From assembly GCA_021775095.1 (NCBI GenBank), contig JAJFII010000009.1, positions 143,507 through 207,506 of the forward strand: a DNA stretch of 64,000 bases. The letters run 5' to 3'. The position numbers and the translations under genes are program-made. The notes under the pieces are model-generated. The model saw only the letters and a list, made by a program, of their open reading frames with translations, had not been told where the DNA came from and ran no database searches. This DNA comes from Rhodospirillales bacterium. Its GTDB lineage: Bacteria > Pseudomonadota > Alphaproteobacteria > Rhodospirillales > Casp-alpha2. Positions within the stretch are counted from its first letter, which is position 1; every line of letters starts with the position of its first letter. Below, one piece after another: positions 43,302 to 52,057 of the stretch.

Positions 43302-44849
43302 TTAGAGGGTATCGGACGGTAAAGCAAAAACCTGTCCAGGAAATATCAAATCCGGGTCTGTGATCTGGTCCCGATTTGCTTGGTAAATGGTCGTAAATCC
43401 AATGCCACTGCCGTAAGTCTTGCGGGCAATGCGCCACAGACTGTTGCCCGGTTGAACAATAATGAAGGGTTCCGATGGCATCGTTTCCATCGGTTGGGCG
43501 CGCGAAAACGGCATTGATACCCTTGCCTTAACTTTTCCCGCGCCAGTAATCTGGTCGGCACGCAATGTGTAAAGACCCGGTTCCACCCGTTCTTCCGGTT
43601 GCATCCGCCAACCTCCATTGTTGTCGGCATCAACTTTGCCGGCAATCACATTATTCAAATAGACAAAGATTGAACTTGATGGTTCCGCCCGACCGCTGAT
43701 CAGCAGTCGGCCTGCATCGTCGTAATCAACTGTATCGACGCTTAATAGGCTTTCGCCGGGATCCCCAGGCGGTTTTTGAAAAACCGTGCTGGCTCCGCCC
43801 TTTTTTGGAAACTTAAGGGCCAAGGGAACAGCCGGTAAATTGCTTTTGCGCCCGACGATGTCTTTTTGCGGTTCTGGAATGACAATGACGACAACATCGT
43901 CTGACGGTACCGGTTGTTGCCCATCCACATGCATTTCAAGTCCCAGTTGACGACTGCCCGATGGAAACGGGTTATCGGGAACAAATACCCATTCGCCGTT
44001 GGTATCCGTATCCAGTTGCCCGACAAATTCTCCATTATCGATAATGACAACCTGGCTGCCGGGTCGCGCGCGGCCGGCGATTACCGCATTGCCCTCAGGT
44101 GTGATCCGGACAACATCAAAACTCGGGGGCGTTAATTGTTGGATCGGTGGTGCTGCCGAGGGTACCGGTTGTTGCGGGTCAGCGCGGGCGACCTGAACGG
44201 ATTTTTGTTCGAGTGGGGCTGAAACTGACTGGTTGGGGGTGTCGACGGTCGGGCGCGACGGTTGATTCGCGTTGGGTTGCGCCGCACTTTGACCGATGGT
44301 TTGTTCTGCCGTTCGTCCGACGTCCGGTGCCCCCGCCTGGACGGTATTCGCCGCTGCGAATTGGCCGGTCTCTTGGATTGCTTTGCCAGCAGATGCCTGG
44401 AGGGCAGGTGCCGGGTCCTGGGCAGGTGCCTTTACAAAGGATTTTGCAGCTTTTAAGGGGTTCGGAATAATGCGGGTTTGTAAACTTTGTTTCGGTGCCG
44501 CCGCAACAAGTGGTGCGGTATCGGGCAGCGCCGCAACACGTGGTGCGGTATCGGGTGCCGCCGCTACAAGCGCTGCGGTATCGGGTGCCGTTGCATCACG
44601 TGGTGCGGTATCGGGTGCCGCCGTAGCGAGTTCAGGTGCCATAGGTGTTGCGGCATCGGATGCCAGCTTAACTGGCGCTTCTGCACCGGCTGGTGATGCC
44701 GTACCAAGCCCTGGATCAGGCGCAACCTGCCCGGTCTTCGGTGCCCTTACCTCGTCTGTATCATCCTCCCACAATTGGACATTGGCGACAATCGCGCCGA
44801 TAACCGCCAATCCGCCGATCACTGCCAAAATGAGGGGGTTCTGAAACAT
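43302..44849 (-). CDS. LysM-domain cell-envelope protein with Ig-like repeats
   Basis: A 515-aa protein anchored by an N-terminal helix (LILAVIGGLAVIGAIVANVQ), followed by a 200-residue Ala/Pro/Thr/Gln-rich disordered region, two bacterial Ig-like modules (FDVVRITPEGNAVIAGRARP at about 245 and DTVDYDDAGRLLISGRAEPS at about 365), and a C-terminal LysM (VQPGNSLWRIARKTYGSGIG, IYQANRDQITDPDLIFPGQV). LysM binds peptidoglycan; this arrangement is seen in peptidoglycan-binding proteins that bridge membrane and wall. Role in envelope maintenance inferred. Confidence 0.88.
   Translation of the reverse strand: MFQNPLILAVIGGLAVIGAIVANVQLWEDDTDEVRAPKTGQVAPDPGLGTASPAGAEAPVKLASDAATPMAPELATAAPDTAPRDATAPDTAALVAAAPDTAPRVAALPDTAPLVAAAPKQSLQTRIIPNPLKAAKSFVKAPAQDPAPALQASAGKAIQETGQFAAANTVQAGAPDVGRTAEQTIGQSAAQPNANQPSRPTVDTPNQSVSAPLEQKSVQVARADPQQPVPSAAPPIQQLTPPSFDVVRITPEGNAVIAGRARPGSQVVIIDNGEFVGQLDTDTNGEWVFVPDNPFPSGSRQLGLEMHVDGQQPVPSDDVVVIVIPEPQKDIVGRKSNLPAVPLALKFPKKGGASTVFQKPPGDPGESLLSVDTVDYDDAGRLLISGRAEPSSSIFVYLNNVIAGKVDADNNGGWRMQPEERVEPGLYTLRADQITGAGKVKARVSMPFSRAQPMETMPSEPFIIVQPGNSLWRIARKTYGSGIGFTTIYQANRDQITDPDLIFPGQVFALPSDTL
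44491..44640. repeat. 30-bp tandem repeats in the LysM gene (coding)
   Basis: Four full units and a partial fifth with an exact 30-bp period, sharing GGTGCGGTATCGGG, run inside the minus-strand LysM gene and encode a 10-residue unit of the type ValAlaAlaAlaProAspThrAlaProArg. They lengthen the disordered linker. The even period without spacers shows they are not a CRISPR array. Confidence 0.85.
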
Positions 44850-44955
44850 AGCCTTATCTTACCACGTTTTTGGCGGCAAAAAACGTACGATGCCAATTTG
44901 GTGGGTGTCCCATGGTTTCCGCCGTCTTTTTAGTGTTGCTGCACCAATTCTAGCT

Positions 44956-44982
44956 GTATCCATCGATTCCTGTGATGGATAC
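44956..44982. repeat. 9-bp inverted repeat in the cytochrome/LysM gap
   Basis: GTATCCATC pairs with GATGGATAC across 9 bases. It lies upstream of the LysM gene (minus strand). No T-tract follows, so an operator or RNA stem rather than a terminator is more likely. Confidence 0.45.
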
Positions 44983-45030
44983 TTATCGAATCGTAAATAA
45001 ATGCCGTCATATCACCGAATACCCAGAGGG

Positions 45031-45055
45031 AAAAGCCTTCAGATAACTGAGGCTT
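45031..45055 (-). terminator. terminator of the diheme cytochrome gene
   Basis: Read on the minus strand, AAGCCTCAG and CTGAAGGCTT form a stem with a one-base bulge and a 4-base loop, ending in TTTT. It begins 12 bases after the cytochrome stop at 45067. Confidence 0.65.
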
Positions 45056-45066
45056 CAAAGGATCGG

Positions 45067-45966
45067 TTATTTGATTTTGTTATTAATGGCCGGTACGGTT
45101 CTTATATAGGTAATGATTGCCTTCCTGTCATCGGCAGTCAGTTTGCTGATGTTTTCCACGACCTCGGCCATGCCGCCGCCAACAAAATCTCCATCCGGCA
45201 ACATGCCCATGGAAAATAACGTATCCAAATCATTAACCGACCACTCGCCAATTCCTGTTGCCTTATCCATGGTCACATTGGGGATCGGTTCGCCTTCGGG
45301 ACCATCCTTTGCGCCCGCATGGTACATCGTTGATTTTAACCCTCCCATCAGATTCCGAGGCGTATGACATTCGCCGCAATGGCTTAACGCATTGACCAAA
45401 TAGGCACCACGATTCCATTCGGCGTTTTGATCCTGCCGGGGTTCGAAGGCGCCGGCTTTAAAATTTATCATTTTCCACGGGCCGATGGTAAAACGCATGC
45501 GGAATATCAAGGGAGCGCCATGGGGGATGTTTGCATCGGCCAGGGCAGGGCGGGCCTTCAGGTGCGCCCACAAATCGCGCATATCCTTATCGGTTATTTT
45601 TGTGAACGACGTATAGGGAAAAACAGGAAGATAATGTTCCCCATCGGGGTTTTTGCCGTTTCTCATGGCTTCAATGAAGTTGGCTTCCGTCCATTTTCCG
45701 AGACCGTGCTCCGGGTCCGGCGTAATGTTTGGGCTGTAAAAAACCCCAAAAGGTGTTTTTAGCATCCGACCACCGCTTAACAAACGACCTTCCTCACGGT
45801 TTTTTTTAGTTGTATGGCAACCGACGCAGCCGGCTGCGGTTAAGATGTAAGCGCCGTTTTTAGGGTCTGGATCGGCGGCACCAACCGGTGAACCGGGGAA
45901 AACCCCTGCCAGGATGAGGAACAATCCGAGAATAGGGAAGGTGTGGAATTTAAGTGGCCGATACAT
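45067..45966 (-). CDS. periplasmic diheme cytochrome c
   Basis: A 299-aa exported protein with a signal peptide (about 1-30) and two class I heme sites: GCVGCHTT near 48 and HCGECHTPRN near 198, each in its own cytochrome c domain; axial Met residues are probably in the GGRMLKTPFG and FVGGGMAEV regions. It resembles the membrane-peripheral cytochrome subunits of periplasmic dehydrogenases. The dehydrogenase it would serve is not adjacent. It follows the cytochrome c' gene, from which a strong hairpin separates it. Confidence 0.88.
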   Translation of the reverse strand: MYRPLKFHTFPILGLFLILAGVFPGSPVGAADPDPKNGAYILTAAGCVGCHTTKKNREEGRLLSGGRMLKTPFGVFYSPNITPDPEHGLGKWTEANFIEAMRNGKNPDGEHYLPVFPYTSFTKITDKDMRDLWAHLKARPALADANIPHGAPLIFRMRFTIGPWKMINFKAGAFEPRQDQNAEWNRGAYLVNALSHCGECHTPRNLMGGLKSTMYHAGAKDGPEGEPIPNVTMDKATGIGEWSVNDLDTLFSMGMLPDGDFVGGGMAEVVENISKLTADDRKAIITYIRTVPAINNKIK

Positions 45967-45991
45967 CTTTTATTGTCCGTGCGTCAAAGTA

Positions 45992-46028
45992 AAAAGAGGC
46001 GGGAACGACTAACGTCCCCGCCTCTTTT
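45992..46028. terminator. strong bidirectional-type hairpin between the two cytochrome genes
   Basis: AAAAGAGGCGGG (45992-46003) and CCCGCCTCTTTT (46017-46028) are perfect 12-bp inverted repeats with a 13-base loop. On the minus strand the stem ends in a T-tract, so it terminates the cytochrome c' transcript and makes the diheme gene dependent on read-through or its own start. Confidence 0.85.
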
Positions 46029-46049
46029 AATGTCAATCCATACGAAGTA

Positions 46050-46520
46050 CTACTTTTCCTTCATCCGATAATCTTTGTGACAGGTGCCGCAACTGTCCTT
46101 GCCCAGGTTTCCCATGGCTTTGCCAAATGCCGCCTTGTCGTCGGATTGCCCGGCTTTCGCCAAGGCATCGGCGTTGACTTTAAAATTGGCCAATACCTTT
46201 TGAAACCCACTACCACTTTCCCAGATATTAGCGAGGGCTCGAGTTTTGCCCGCTTCGGGGCCGGAACCGGCGGGAAAAGCATCTTGCGCCAGAGTAGCGA
46301 GGTTGGCTATCGCCGATGCATGCAAAGTCAGATGTCCGGAATTGCCGCCTTGGCCTTTCAGGATATTGCCCATGGCCCCCATATGTGCGCCCAAGGCTTT
46401 CATAACCAATTGTCGGTTCTTTATTTCACCGGCACCGTCCGCATGGGACGGCGTAATCGTTGCCCCCATCAAAATTAAGGCCGCGAAAAAAATACTCATG
46501 TAAGTCAGAAGTCGATTCAT
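46050..46520 (-). CDS. cytochrome c' (class II)
   Basis: A 156-aa exported four-helix-bundle cytochrome. The signal peptide ends at about ITPSHADG. The single heme site is C-terminal, CGTCHKDYRMKEK, as required for class II, and the N-terminal helix has NRQLVMKALGAHMGAMGNIL, the usual Arg-rich cytochrome c' start. These proteins bind NO and other small ligands at a five-coordinate heme. Same strand as the diheme cytochrome, separated from it by a terminator. Confidence 0.9.
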   Translation of the reverse strand: MNRLLTYMSIFFAALILMGATITPSHADGAGEIKNRQLVMKALGAHMGAMGNILKGQGGNSGHLTLHASAIANLATLAQDAFPAGSGPEAGKTRALANIWESGSGFQKVLANFKVNADALAKAGQSDDKAAFGKAMGNLGKDSCGTCHKDYRMKEK

Positions 46521-46614
46521 CAGTGCTCTCCAGTGTTTTCAAATTGAACCTTAATCTATACTAATGTGTTGCAGAAACTGAGTAACAAAAACGTTATCGG
46601 AATTTTAGTTGACT

Positions 46615-47199
46615 ATGAAGTCCATTTCATCTCTCTGTGTTTTTTGTGGATCTCGCTTTGGCAATGATCCGGCCTATGAAGATGCCGCCCGCGAACTGGG
46701 GGCGGTTATGGCCGACCGCGGAATTCGATTGGTCTATGGCGGTGGCAGTGTTGGTCTTATGGGGGTGGTCGCCAATGCCGTCATGGAAAACGGCGGCGAA
46801 GTGTACGGTGTCATACCCAAATTTCTTGAAGACCTGGAAGTTGGAAAAACCGACGTTACCGAGCTGATTATCACCGACAATATGCACAGTCGAAAACATG
46901 AAATGTTTGATTTATCGGACGGTTTTGTCTCGCTACCGGGCGGATTGGGGACACTGGACGAAACTTTTGAGATTATGACCTGGAAACAATTAAAGCTGCA
47001 TGCCAAACCAATTATCATCCTGGATACAGCCGGCTATTGGTCGGAATTGTCGGAGTTGATAGATGCGGTTATCAGCAAGGGGTTTGCCGACCCTGCCGCC
47101 CGGGGACTTTGTCAATTTGCCAGCAACGTTGCTGAGGTTTTTGACATTCTTGAGCGCGCGCCGTCGCCGGCGTTCAAAGCGAAGTCAAATAATCTGTAA
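46615..47199 (+). CDS. LOG family protein (cytokinin riboside 5'-monophosphate phosphoribohydrolase-like)
   Basis: A 194-aa Rossmann-fold protein. The N-terminal VFCGSRFGNDPAYEDAAREL and YGGGSVGLMGVVANAVMENG are followed by the nucleotide and catalytic motif LPGGLGTLDETFEIMTWKQL (Arg in HSRKHEMF and Glu in the motif are the catalytic residues). Family members remove the base from adenylate-type nucleotides; the natural substrate in bacteria is rarely known. The ATG at 46615 was preferred to a TTG 6 bases upstream; no strong Shine-Dalgarno. Confidence 0.9.
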   Translation: MKSISSLCVFCGSRFGNDPAYEDAARELGAVMADRGIRLVYGGGSVGLMGVVANAVMENGGEVYGVIPKFLEDLEVGKTDVTELIITDNMHSRKHEMFDLSDGFVSLPGGLGTLDETFEIMTWKQLKLHAKPIIILDTAGYWSELSELIDAVISKGFADPAARGLCQFASNVAEVFDILERAPSPAFKAKSNNL

Positions 47200-47302
47200 T
47201 GAACCGTAAAGAGTTGGATGGCTTATTAAATCGAACAGTCATTCCTAATTTTTTTGTTTGCCCCTCACCACCGACCGCCAGGCTTTTAAGGGATTACGTG
47301 AA

Positions 47303-48520
47303 ATGTCGAAAATAAAGGTACAAACACCAGTTGTCGAACTTGATGGCGACGAGATGACCCGAATTATATGGGACTTCATCAAACAAAAATTGATTCTCCC
47401 TTATTTGGACATTGATCTAAAATATTATGACCTCAGCGTGCAAAAACGCGACCAAACCAACGATCAGATCACCATCGATTCGGCCAAAGCCATTCAGAAA
47501 TATGGTGTCGGGGTCAAATGTGCGACGATCACACCGACAGATGCCCGGGTCGAGGAATTTGGCCTCAAGGAAATGTGGCGCTCGCCCAATGGCACCATTC
47601 GTAATATTCTGGGCGGTACGGTATTTCGAGCGCCGATTATTTGTAAAAATGTGCCTCGTCTGGTGCCGGGTTGGAGCAAACCGATTGTCGTCGCGCGGCA
47701 CGCTTTTGGCGATCAATATCGGGCAACCGACTTCCGGTTTTCGGGCCCTGGTAAATTAACCATGAAATTTGAACCCGATGACGGCAGTGAAATCCAGGAG
47801 TATGAGGTATTTCAGGCTCCCAGTAGTGGCGTCGCTATGGGCATGTACAATCTGGACGACTCCATCGAGGGGTTTGCGCGCGCCTGTCTTAACTATGGGC
47901 TGGATTTGGGCTGGCCGGTCTTTTTCTCCCATAAAGACACCATTTTAAAAAAATACGATGGACGGTTTCGTGATATATTTCAGAAAGTCTTCGCGGCAGA
48001 ATTTCAAGATGCTTTCGCCGCCAAGGGCATTATTTATCAGGACCGTTTGATCGATGACATGGTCGCGTCGGCTCTTAAATGGAGCGGCGAATTTGTTTGG
48101 GCCTGTAAAAACTACGATGGCGACGTCCAGTCAGATATTGTCGCCCAGGGATTTGGCTCGCTTGGGATGATGACCTCCGTTCTGATGTCACCGGACGGGA
48201 AAACCGTTGAAGCGGAAGCCGCCCATGGTACCGTGACCCGCCACTATCGGCAGCATCAGGAGGGAAAGGACACATCAACCAACCCGATTGCCTCGATATT
48301 TGCCTGGACCCGGGCGCTTTCCTACCGGGGGAAATTTGATGAAACACCGGACGTTGTGAATTTTTCTGAAACCCTGGAGCGGGTCTGCGTGGATGCGGTC
48401 GAGGCGGGTTTTATGACCAAAGATCTGGCCCTGTTGATTGGGCCTGAACAGTCCTGGATGAAGACCCAAACCTTTCTTGATAAACTCGATGCCGGATTGA
48501 AATCTGCGATGGCCGGTTAG
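47303..48520 (+). CDS. icd: NADP-dependent isocitrate dehydrogenase
   Basis: A 405-aa homodimeric (eukaryotic-type) isocitrate dehydrogenase. Typical signatures are [20 protein letters not shown] at the start, [39 protein letters not shown], and the metal-binding [40 protein letters not shown] near the C-terminus gives NADP preference. The ATG at 47303 with AAGGGA upstream gives the family length; a TTG at 47258 extends it with unrelated sequence. TCA cycle enzyme; monocistronic. Confidence 0.95.
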   Translation: MSKIKVQTPVVELDGDEMTRIIWDFIKQKLILPYLDIDLKYYDLSVQKRDQTNDQITIDSAKAIQKYGVGVKCATITPTDARVEEFGLKEMWRSPNGTIRNILGGTVFRAPIICKNVPRLVPGWSKPIVVARHAFGDQYRATDFRFSGPGKLTMKFEPDDGSEIQEYEVFQAPSSGVAMGMYNLDDSIEGFARACLNYGLDLGWPVFFSHKDTILKKYDGRFRDIFQKVFAAEFQDAFAAKGIIYQDRLIDDMVASALKWSGEFVWACKNYDGDVQSDIVAQGFGSLGMMTSVLMSPDGKTVEAEAAHGTVTRHYRQHQEGKDTSTNPIASIFAWTRALSYRGKFDETPDVVNFSETLERVCVDAVEAGFMTKDLALLIGPEQSWMKTQTFLDKLDAGLKSAMAG

Positions 48521-48889
48521 AGTTTCCGGGGTAATATGACGTACTCTGACCCGTTTCTTTTATTTTGTGACTAGGAGGGCATCGCAACGCGATGCGGTGT
48601 ATCGGGTCAGACGCACGACGCTGTCACGGAATAAAACAACAGCGCCTTCGGTGGGGTATACAGGGCCTTCGGTGGCGTTGCATTTCTTGCCCGATACGTG
48701 GCATCGCGCTGCGCCTAACCGATCAAACCGTTCACCCCCATCAGAGTGCGCCCTATGATCCCGGAAGTGCTCTAAATCGTCCGGTTTGCTTAATCAGCCC
48801 TTGACCTTAGGGCTGGGCTGTCCTAAAAACCGCCCGTTCCGGGGCTGATACTGTCCCGGGTCTTAGTTTATTGAAAAAGGAACGCCAAA
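48521..48889. repeat. intergenic palindromic element before rpmB
   Basis: A large inverted repeat, CGCGATGC-x3-GTATCGGG-type, has arms at 48588-48606 and 48690-48708 (3 mismatches in 19). Between the arms GCCTTCGGTGG is repeated directly (48644-48654 and 48665-48675). The arrangement resembles REP/BIME-like intergenic elements and could fold into a long cruciform or RNA hairpin between icd and rpmB. No gene is supported in the gap. The last ~100 bases hold the rpmB leader, with AAAAAGGAACG before the ATG. Confidence 0.55.
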
Positions 48890-49183
48890 ATGGCCAGACG
48901 TTGCGCACTTACCGGCAAGGGGGTGCAAGCCGGGAATAATGTTTCCCACGCCCATAACAAATCCCGCCGGCGGTTTTTGCCCAATCTGCAGGTTACGTCA
49001 CTTTTGAGCGAAGCCTTAGGAGCCTCCGTTCGGTTGCGCCTGTGTGCGGCCGCAATCCGAACGGTCGAACACAAGGGCGGACTGGATGCCTTTTTGCTGG
49101 ACGCCCGGACCGAAGATATGACGACGGAAGTCCGCCGCCTGAAAAAACGGGTTAAAAATGCGATTGCCAAAAAAGCCGCCTGA
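48890..49183 (+). CDS. rpmB: 50S ribosomal protein L28
   Basis: A 97-aa L28 of the alphaproteobacterial length. MARRCALTGKGVQAGNNVSH and AHNKSRRRFLPNLQV are diagnostic, and the C-terminus is basic. The cysteines present in some zinc-binding L28 forms are reduced to one. Preceded by AAGGAACG and followed 20 bases later by an intrinsic terminator, so transcribed alone. Confidence 0.97.
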   Translation: MARRCALTGKGVQAGNNVSHAHNKSRRRFLPNLQVTSLLSEALGASVRLRLCAAAIRTVEHKGGLDAFLLDARTEDMTTEVRRLKKRVKNAIAKKAA

Positions 49184-49204
49184 CAGACAATCGGCATAAC
49201 CCTT

Positions 49205-49233
49205 AAAAAGGCCCGCATTTGTGGGCCTTTTTT
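49205..49233 (+). terminator. rpmB intrinsic terminator
   Basis: AAAAAGGCCC (49205-49214) and GGGCCTTTTT (49223-49232) form a perfect 10-bp stem that a G-U and a C-G pair can extend, ending in six T. The A-rich left arm could also let it work for the convergent minus-strand gene. Confidence 0.9.
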
Positions 49234-49244
49234 GTTTTCTGTGG

Positions 49245-49904
49245 TTATTGTTTGTGGGCGCGTGGTGCCTTGAGCAGCAAAATGCGGTTATTTCCCGTGT
49301 CGGCGATCCAAAAGTAGCGACCGACCGTTTCGACGGCCTTCGGTTTTTGCAGAACTCCGGCACCGTAGGAGCCGATCGGTTTGCGGTTCCTGTCAAAGAT
49401 CAGGATCTGATTGCCCTCACCATCAACTTCATAGGATTGACCGGACGGATCGGTCGCTGTGCCCGGTCGGGCCAGTGCGGCCGTAGGGGTCATTTGGCTG
49501 GTTAGTTTTTTGACGTTGGGACTGCCGTCGCGGTAGACCCCTTTAAATTCATATGAAATCACCCGGCTGTTACCCCGGTCGGCGACCCGTAACACCCCAT
49601 CTGCCTCAAACGCGATGTATTGCGGTGCCTCAAGGTGGTTCTTGCCAAATTGGGAAAGGAGTTTGAGAGTGCCCGGCTGCAATATCTTTATTTCGTTATT
49701 GCCCGTATCGGCAACCAGCAAATAACCCCCATCCAGTGATAGGGCGAGGTCGACAGGGCTGGAAAAATGAGGCTCGGATTGTTTAAGTAAAACGGGCTCA
49801 GAGTACGTCGTCGGATTTTGTCCAAAGCCGGAATTGCCGGTGCCGCTCAGCAGCAAAACAGCGCCGCCAATCAGGATGTTTTTTATCACGCGAAATTCAA
49901 TCAT
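49245..49904 (-). CDS. secreted NHL-repeat beta-propeller protein
   Basis: A 219-aa exported protein with a signal segment (about 1-29, ILIGGAVLLLSGTGNSGFG). Two or three NHL-like blades are visible: FSSPVDLALSLDGGYLLVAD near 50, LEAPQYIAFEADGVLRVADR near 95, and a final KPKAVETVGRYFWIADTGNN with the terminal leucine-rich strand. NHL propellers bind proteins or ligands. It overlaps the next upstream gene by ATGA and is the last of three secreted-protein genes reading toward rpmB. Confidence 0.82.
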   Translation of the reverse strand: MIEFRVIKNILIGGAVLLLSGTGNSGFGQNPTTYSEPVLLKQSEPHFSSPVDLALSLDGGYLLVADTGNNEIKILQPGTLKLLSQFGKNHLEAPQYIAFEADGVLRVADRGNSRVISYEFKGVYRDGSPNVKKLTSQMTPTAALARPGTATDPSGQSYEVDGEGNQILIFDRNRKPIGSYGAGVLQKPKAVETVGRYFWIADTGNNRILLLKAPRAHKQ

Positions 49905-50875
49905 TTGGGCAGCACCTCAAACATCATTAACAAGGTCGACTGAAGGATATTAAAATTATCATCGGAAATCAGATAAACAAATGTTCGATTGTCTGGTGTC
50001 CGTCGGACGTCGATCCCTTCAAAATTATCCACATGAAGGGGCGACCGCAGTTCCGCCAGGGTAACACCCCGGAGTTCGGCACCAGGCGTGATCAGGTGGC
50101 TGGCCAGCCGGACAAGGCGTACGGCAACACCCTCACGCAGGGTATAATAGCGCTCCAGGAGGTAAACCGTCCCATCGGGATGTGTAGCAGCCCCGGTTAC
50201 CCGAAAGCCCCCGGTGAGCCCATAGGTGAGGGGCGACCAGCCGGATCTGTCACTGACCCAGGCAATGGCATTTTTGGCATCCTCGACACCTTCGGAAATG
50301 GCCAGCAATCGCCCGTCGTCAAGTAAAGTCAGGGCTTCAATACCGTTATTACTGTCCAGCCGGTTTAGGCCGGCAGGAGGCGGCAGCGGTTGCGGCAGGG
50401 TTTGTCCCGGAAGATATCGCCAAATTCGATGTTGACGTTCAAAACTGACGATGATCTCGCCGTCGACACCCGGGCTCATGGACTCGGCATCGGCCTGGTT
50501 TTTGGACGCCAGAGTCCGCCCGTCGAGACCTGCCAAGGACGAGAGGTCGGTTCGGTGCAAACCGCTCAGATTTCCGGACGCATCATAAACCAAATCGGCG
50601 CTTAGCCGGCTGCCCCTGTCCGACAGACTGATCATACGCTTGCCATCGGCACTGACACCCAGTGCCGAGAACCCGCCGAAGCGATGTTCCGATGACGAGA
50701 GGTTTAATCCGCCGCGGTAAACAAGTGCACCAATGCGGGTTTGCCCCGGGGCATGCGGATTGAGGACGATGGGACGCGCGTCAACGGCGATCGGTTCGGC
50801 GTACAGCGCGCATGGAGAAATGACCCCGGCGATGAGGATTAACGCCAACCCCTGAGAGACGCGCCACGGTTTCAA
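49901..50875 (-). CDS. phytase/esterase-like beta-propeller protein
   Basis: A 324-aa exported protein of the 'esterase-like activity of phytase' family. Signal peptide after a TTG start (GLALILIAGVISPCALYA). Motifs are GALVYRGGLNLSSSEHRFGG, FSALGVSADGKRMISLSDRG, DAESMSPGVDGEIIVSFERQ, NNGIEALTLLDDGRLLAISE and a C-terminal NFEGIDVRRT. The frame continues far upstream through the next gene, but AAGGGGAAATAA before the TTG and the signal peptide fix the start 1 base after the upstream stop. Catalytic activity is not established for this family member. Confidence 0.75.
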   Translation of the reverse strand: MKPWRVSQGLALILIAGVISPCALYAEPIAVDARPIVLNPHAPGQTRIGALVYRGGLNLSSSEHRFGGFSALGVSADGKRMISLSDRGSRLSADLVYDASGNLSGLHRTDLSSLAGLDGRTLASKNQADAESMSPGVDGEIIVSFERQHRIWRYLPGQTLPQPLPPPAGLNRLDSNNGIEALTLLDDGRLLAISEGVEDAKNAIAWVSDRSGWSPLTYGLTGGFRVTGAATHPDGTVYLLERYYTLREGVAVRLVRLASHLITPGAELRGVTLAELRSPLHVDNFEGIDVRRTPDNRTFVYLISDDNFNILQSTLLMMFEVLPK

Positions 50876-50876
50876 A

Positions 50877-52022
50877 TTATTTCCCCTTTGGTTTCCAGGC
50901 CTTGGCAAGGGATGTTGCTTCGGTTTTGTCCGCCTGGGACATTTTGGAAGACAAGGTGTTGAGGCGATCCTGCGCCTTTTCGATCCCCTTGTTGGCGGCC
51001 AGGTAGTACCAAATGTATGCGGCCTGAATATCTGATGTGCCGGCCAATCCGGATTCGAGAAAGACGCCGGTGGCGTGTTGCGCCGGCGGATATCCGGTTT
51101 CTGCCGATAATAAAAACCATTGATAGGCTTCAATGAGGTTTTTTGGTGTTCCCATGCCGTTGAAGTGGCGAACCGCCACTGCGTACAGATCGGGACCTGA
51201 CCGGCTCTGTTTTGCTTTTTCGGACAACTGAAGCAGATCGGCCAGGCGTTTTTTGTTGGTCGCAGCAACGGCTTTGCCAGAGACGCCTAACTCGCGTAAA
51301 TGCACCAGATAATCTTCAAAAATATTGAGGACCTTGGGTACGTCCGGTTTGCCATAATTCCAGTAGTCCATAAGTTTGGGGTCTCGTTCCCGCATATAGC
51401 GGCGAAAATCGGAACACCAATTGGTGTGCATTTCATGCCTGAACCGGATCATGTCGGACGACGACCGTATGACGTTAAAGTCCTGCAGCGCCGCCTCCTC
51501 GTATAATTGGGCCTCGCATTCGCGGTCAATCTTTCGGTCTTTTTGCGAGCGCCCACGCAAATGCTGGTATCCGTGCCCACCCAATTCATGGACAATCACC
51601 GCCGCCAGTTTGTCAATTGGCCATTTGGCACCGTAGCGGCCGACAACCACCATAAATTCTTTCAACGGTCCCTGTTTCTGGAAAAAATCAGGGAAAAAAG
51701 CGGCAATGATGACCGAGGAAAATTTTTCTTTTGGAAACTCCGGATCATATACAACCGTGATCTTCCCGGCTTTTTTGAGGCGTTCGAAGGCCTGAACGCT
51801 GAACGGCGATTTTGCGTATATCAATTCGATAGCCTGCTCTATAGCGGCGAGGGCGCTCGCAGGCTCAATCAGGTCTATATCATATTTGCCCTGGGGCGGA
51901 AGCGGCATCGCAATCAGATCAATGCCGTTATACTGTCGTGTGATTTCCGGGGCAGGCGCAGCCTCAGCCGAGGCGACCAGCCCCAGCAGCACAAGGATTA
52001 CAAAAATAGTCTGCAGGCGCAT
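50877..52022 (-). CDS. exported metallopeptidase-like protein fused to Sel1 repeats
   Basis: A 381-aa exported protein (signal peptide about 1-21, ending ASAEA). The first two thirds contain a predicted zinc-site helix VIVHELGGHGYQHLRG near 150, an H-E-x-x-x-H variant of the usual HExxH, followed by RECEAQLYEEAA with acidic candidate ligands and a helical segment. The last 120 residues hold two Sel1-like repeats (GTPKNLIEAYQWFLLSAETG, GTSDIQAAYIWYYLAANKGI). The domain is unfamiliar; either a modified peptidase or a metal-binding scaffold. Its stop is 1 base before the esterase-like start, so the three secreted proteins are co-transcribed. Confidence 0.75.
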   Translation of the reverse strand: MRLQTIFVILVLLGLVASAEAAPAPEITRQYNGIDLIAMPLPPQGKYDIDLIEPASALAAIEQAIELIYAKSPFSVQAFERLKKAGKITVVYDPEFPKEKFSSVIIAAFFPDFFQKQGPLKEFMVVVGRYGAKWPIDKLAAVIVHELGGHGYQHLRGRSQKDRKIDRECEAQLYEEAALQDFNVIRSSSDMIRFRHEMHTNWCSDFRRYMRERDPKLMDYWNYGKPDVPKVLNIFEDYLVHLRELGVSGKAVAATNKKRLADLLQLSEKAKQSRSGPDLYAVAVRHFNGMGTPKNLIEAYQWFLLSAETGYPPAQHATGVFLESGLAGTSDIQAAYIWYYLAANKGIEKAQDRLNTLSSKMSQADKTEATSLAKAWKPKGK

Positions 52023-52057
52023 TTTGATCTTCGCCCCGTTGTAAAACCATCAGCCGA

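Noticed and set aside
44491..44640. Evenly spaced 30-bp repeats resembling a CRISPR array
   Set aside because: There are no spacers between units, and they encode an in-frame 10-residue repeat of the LysM protein.
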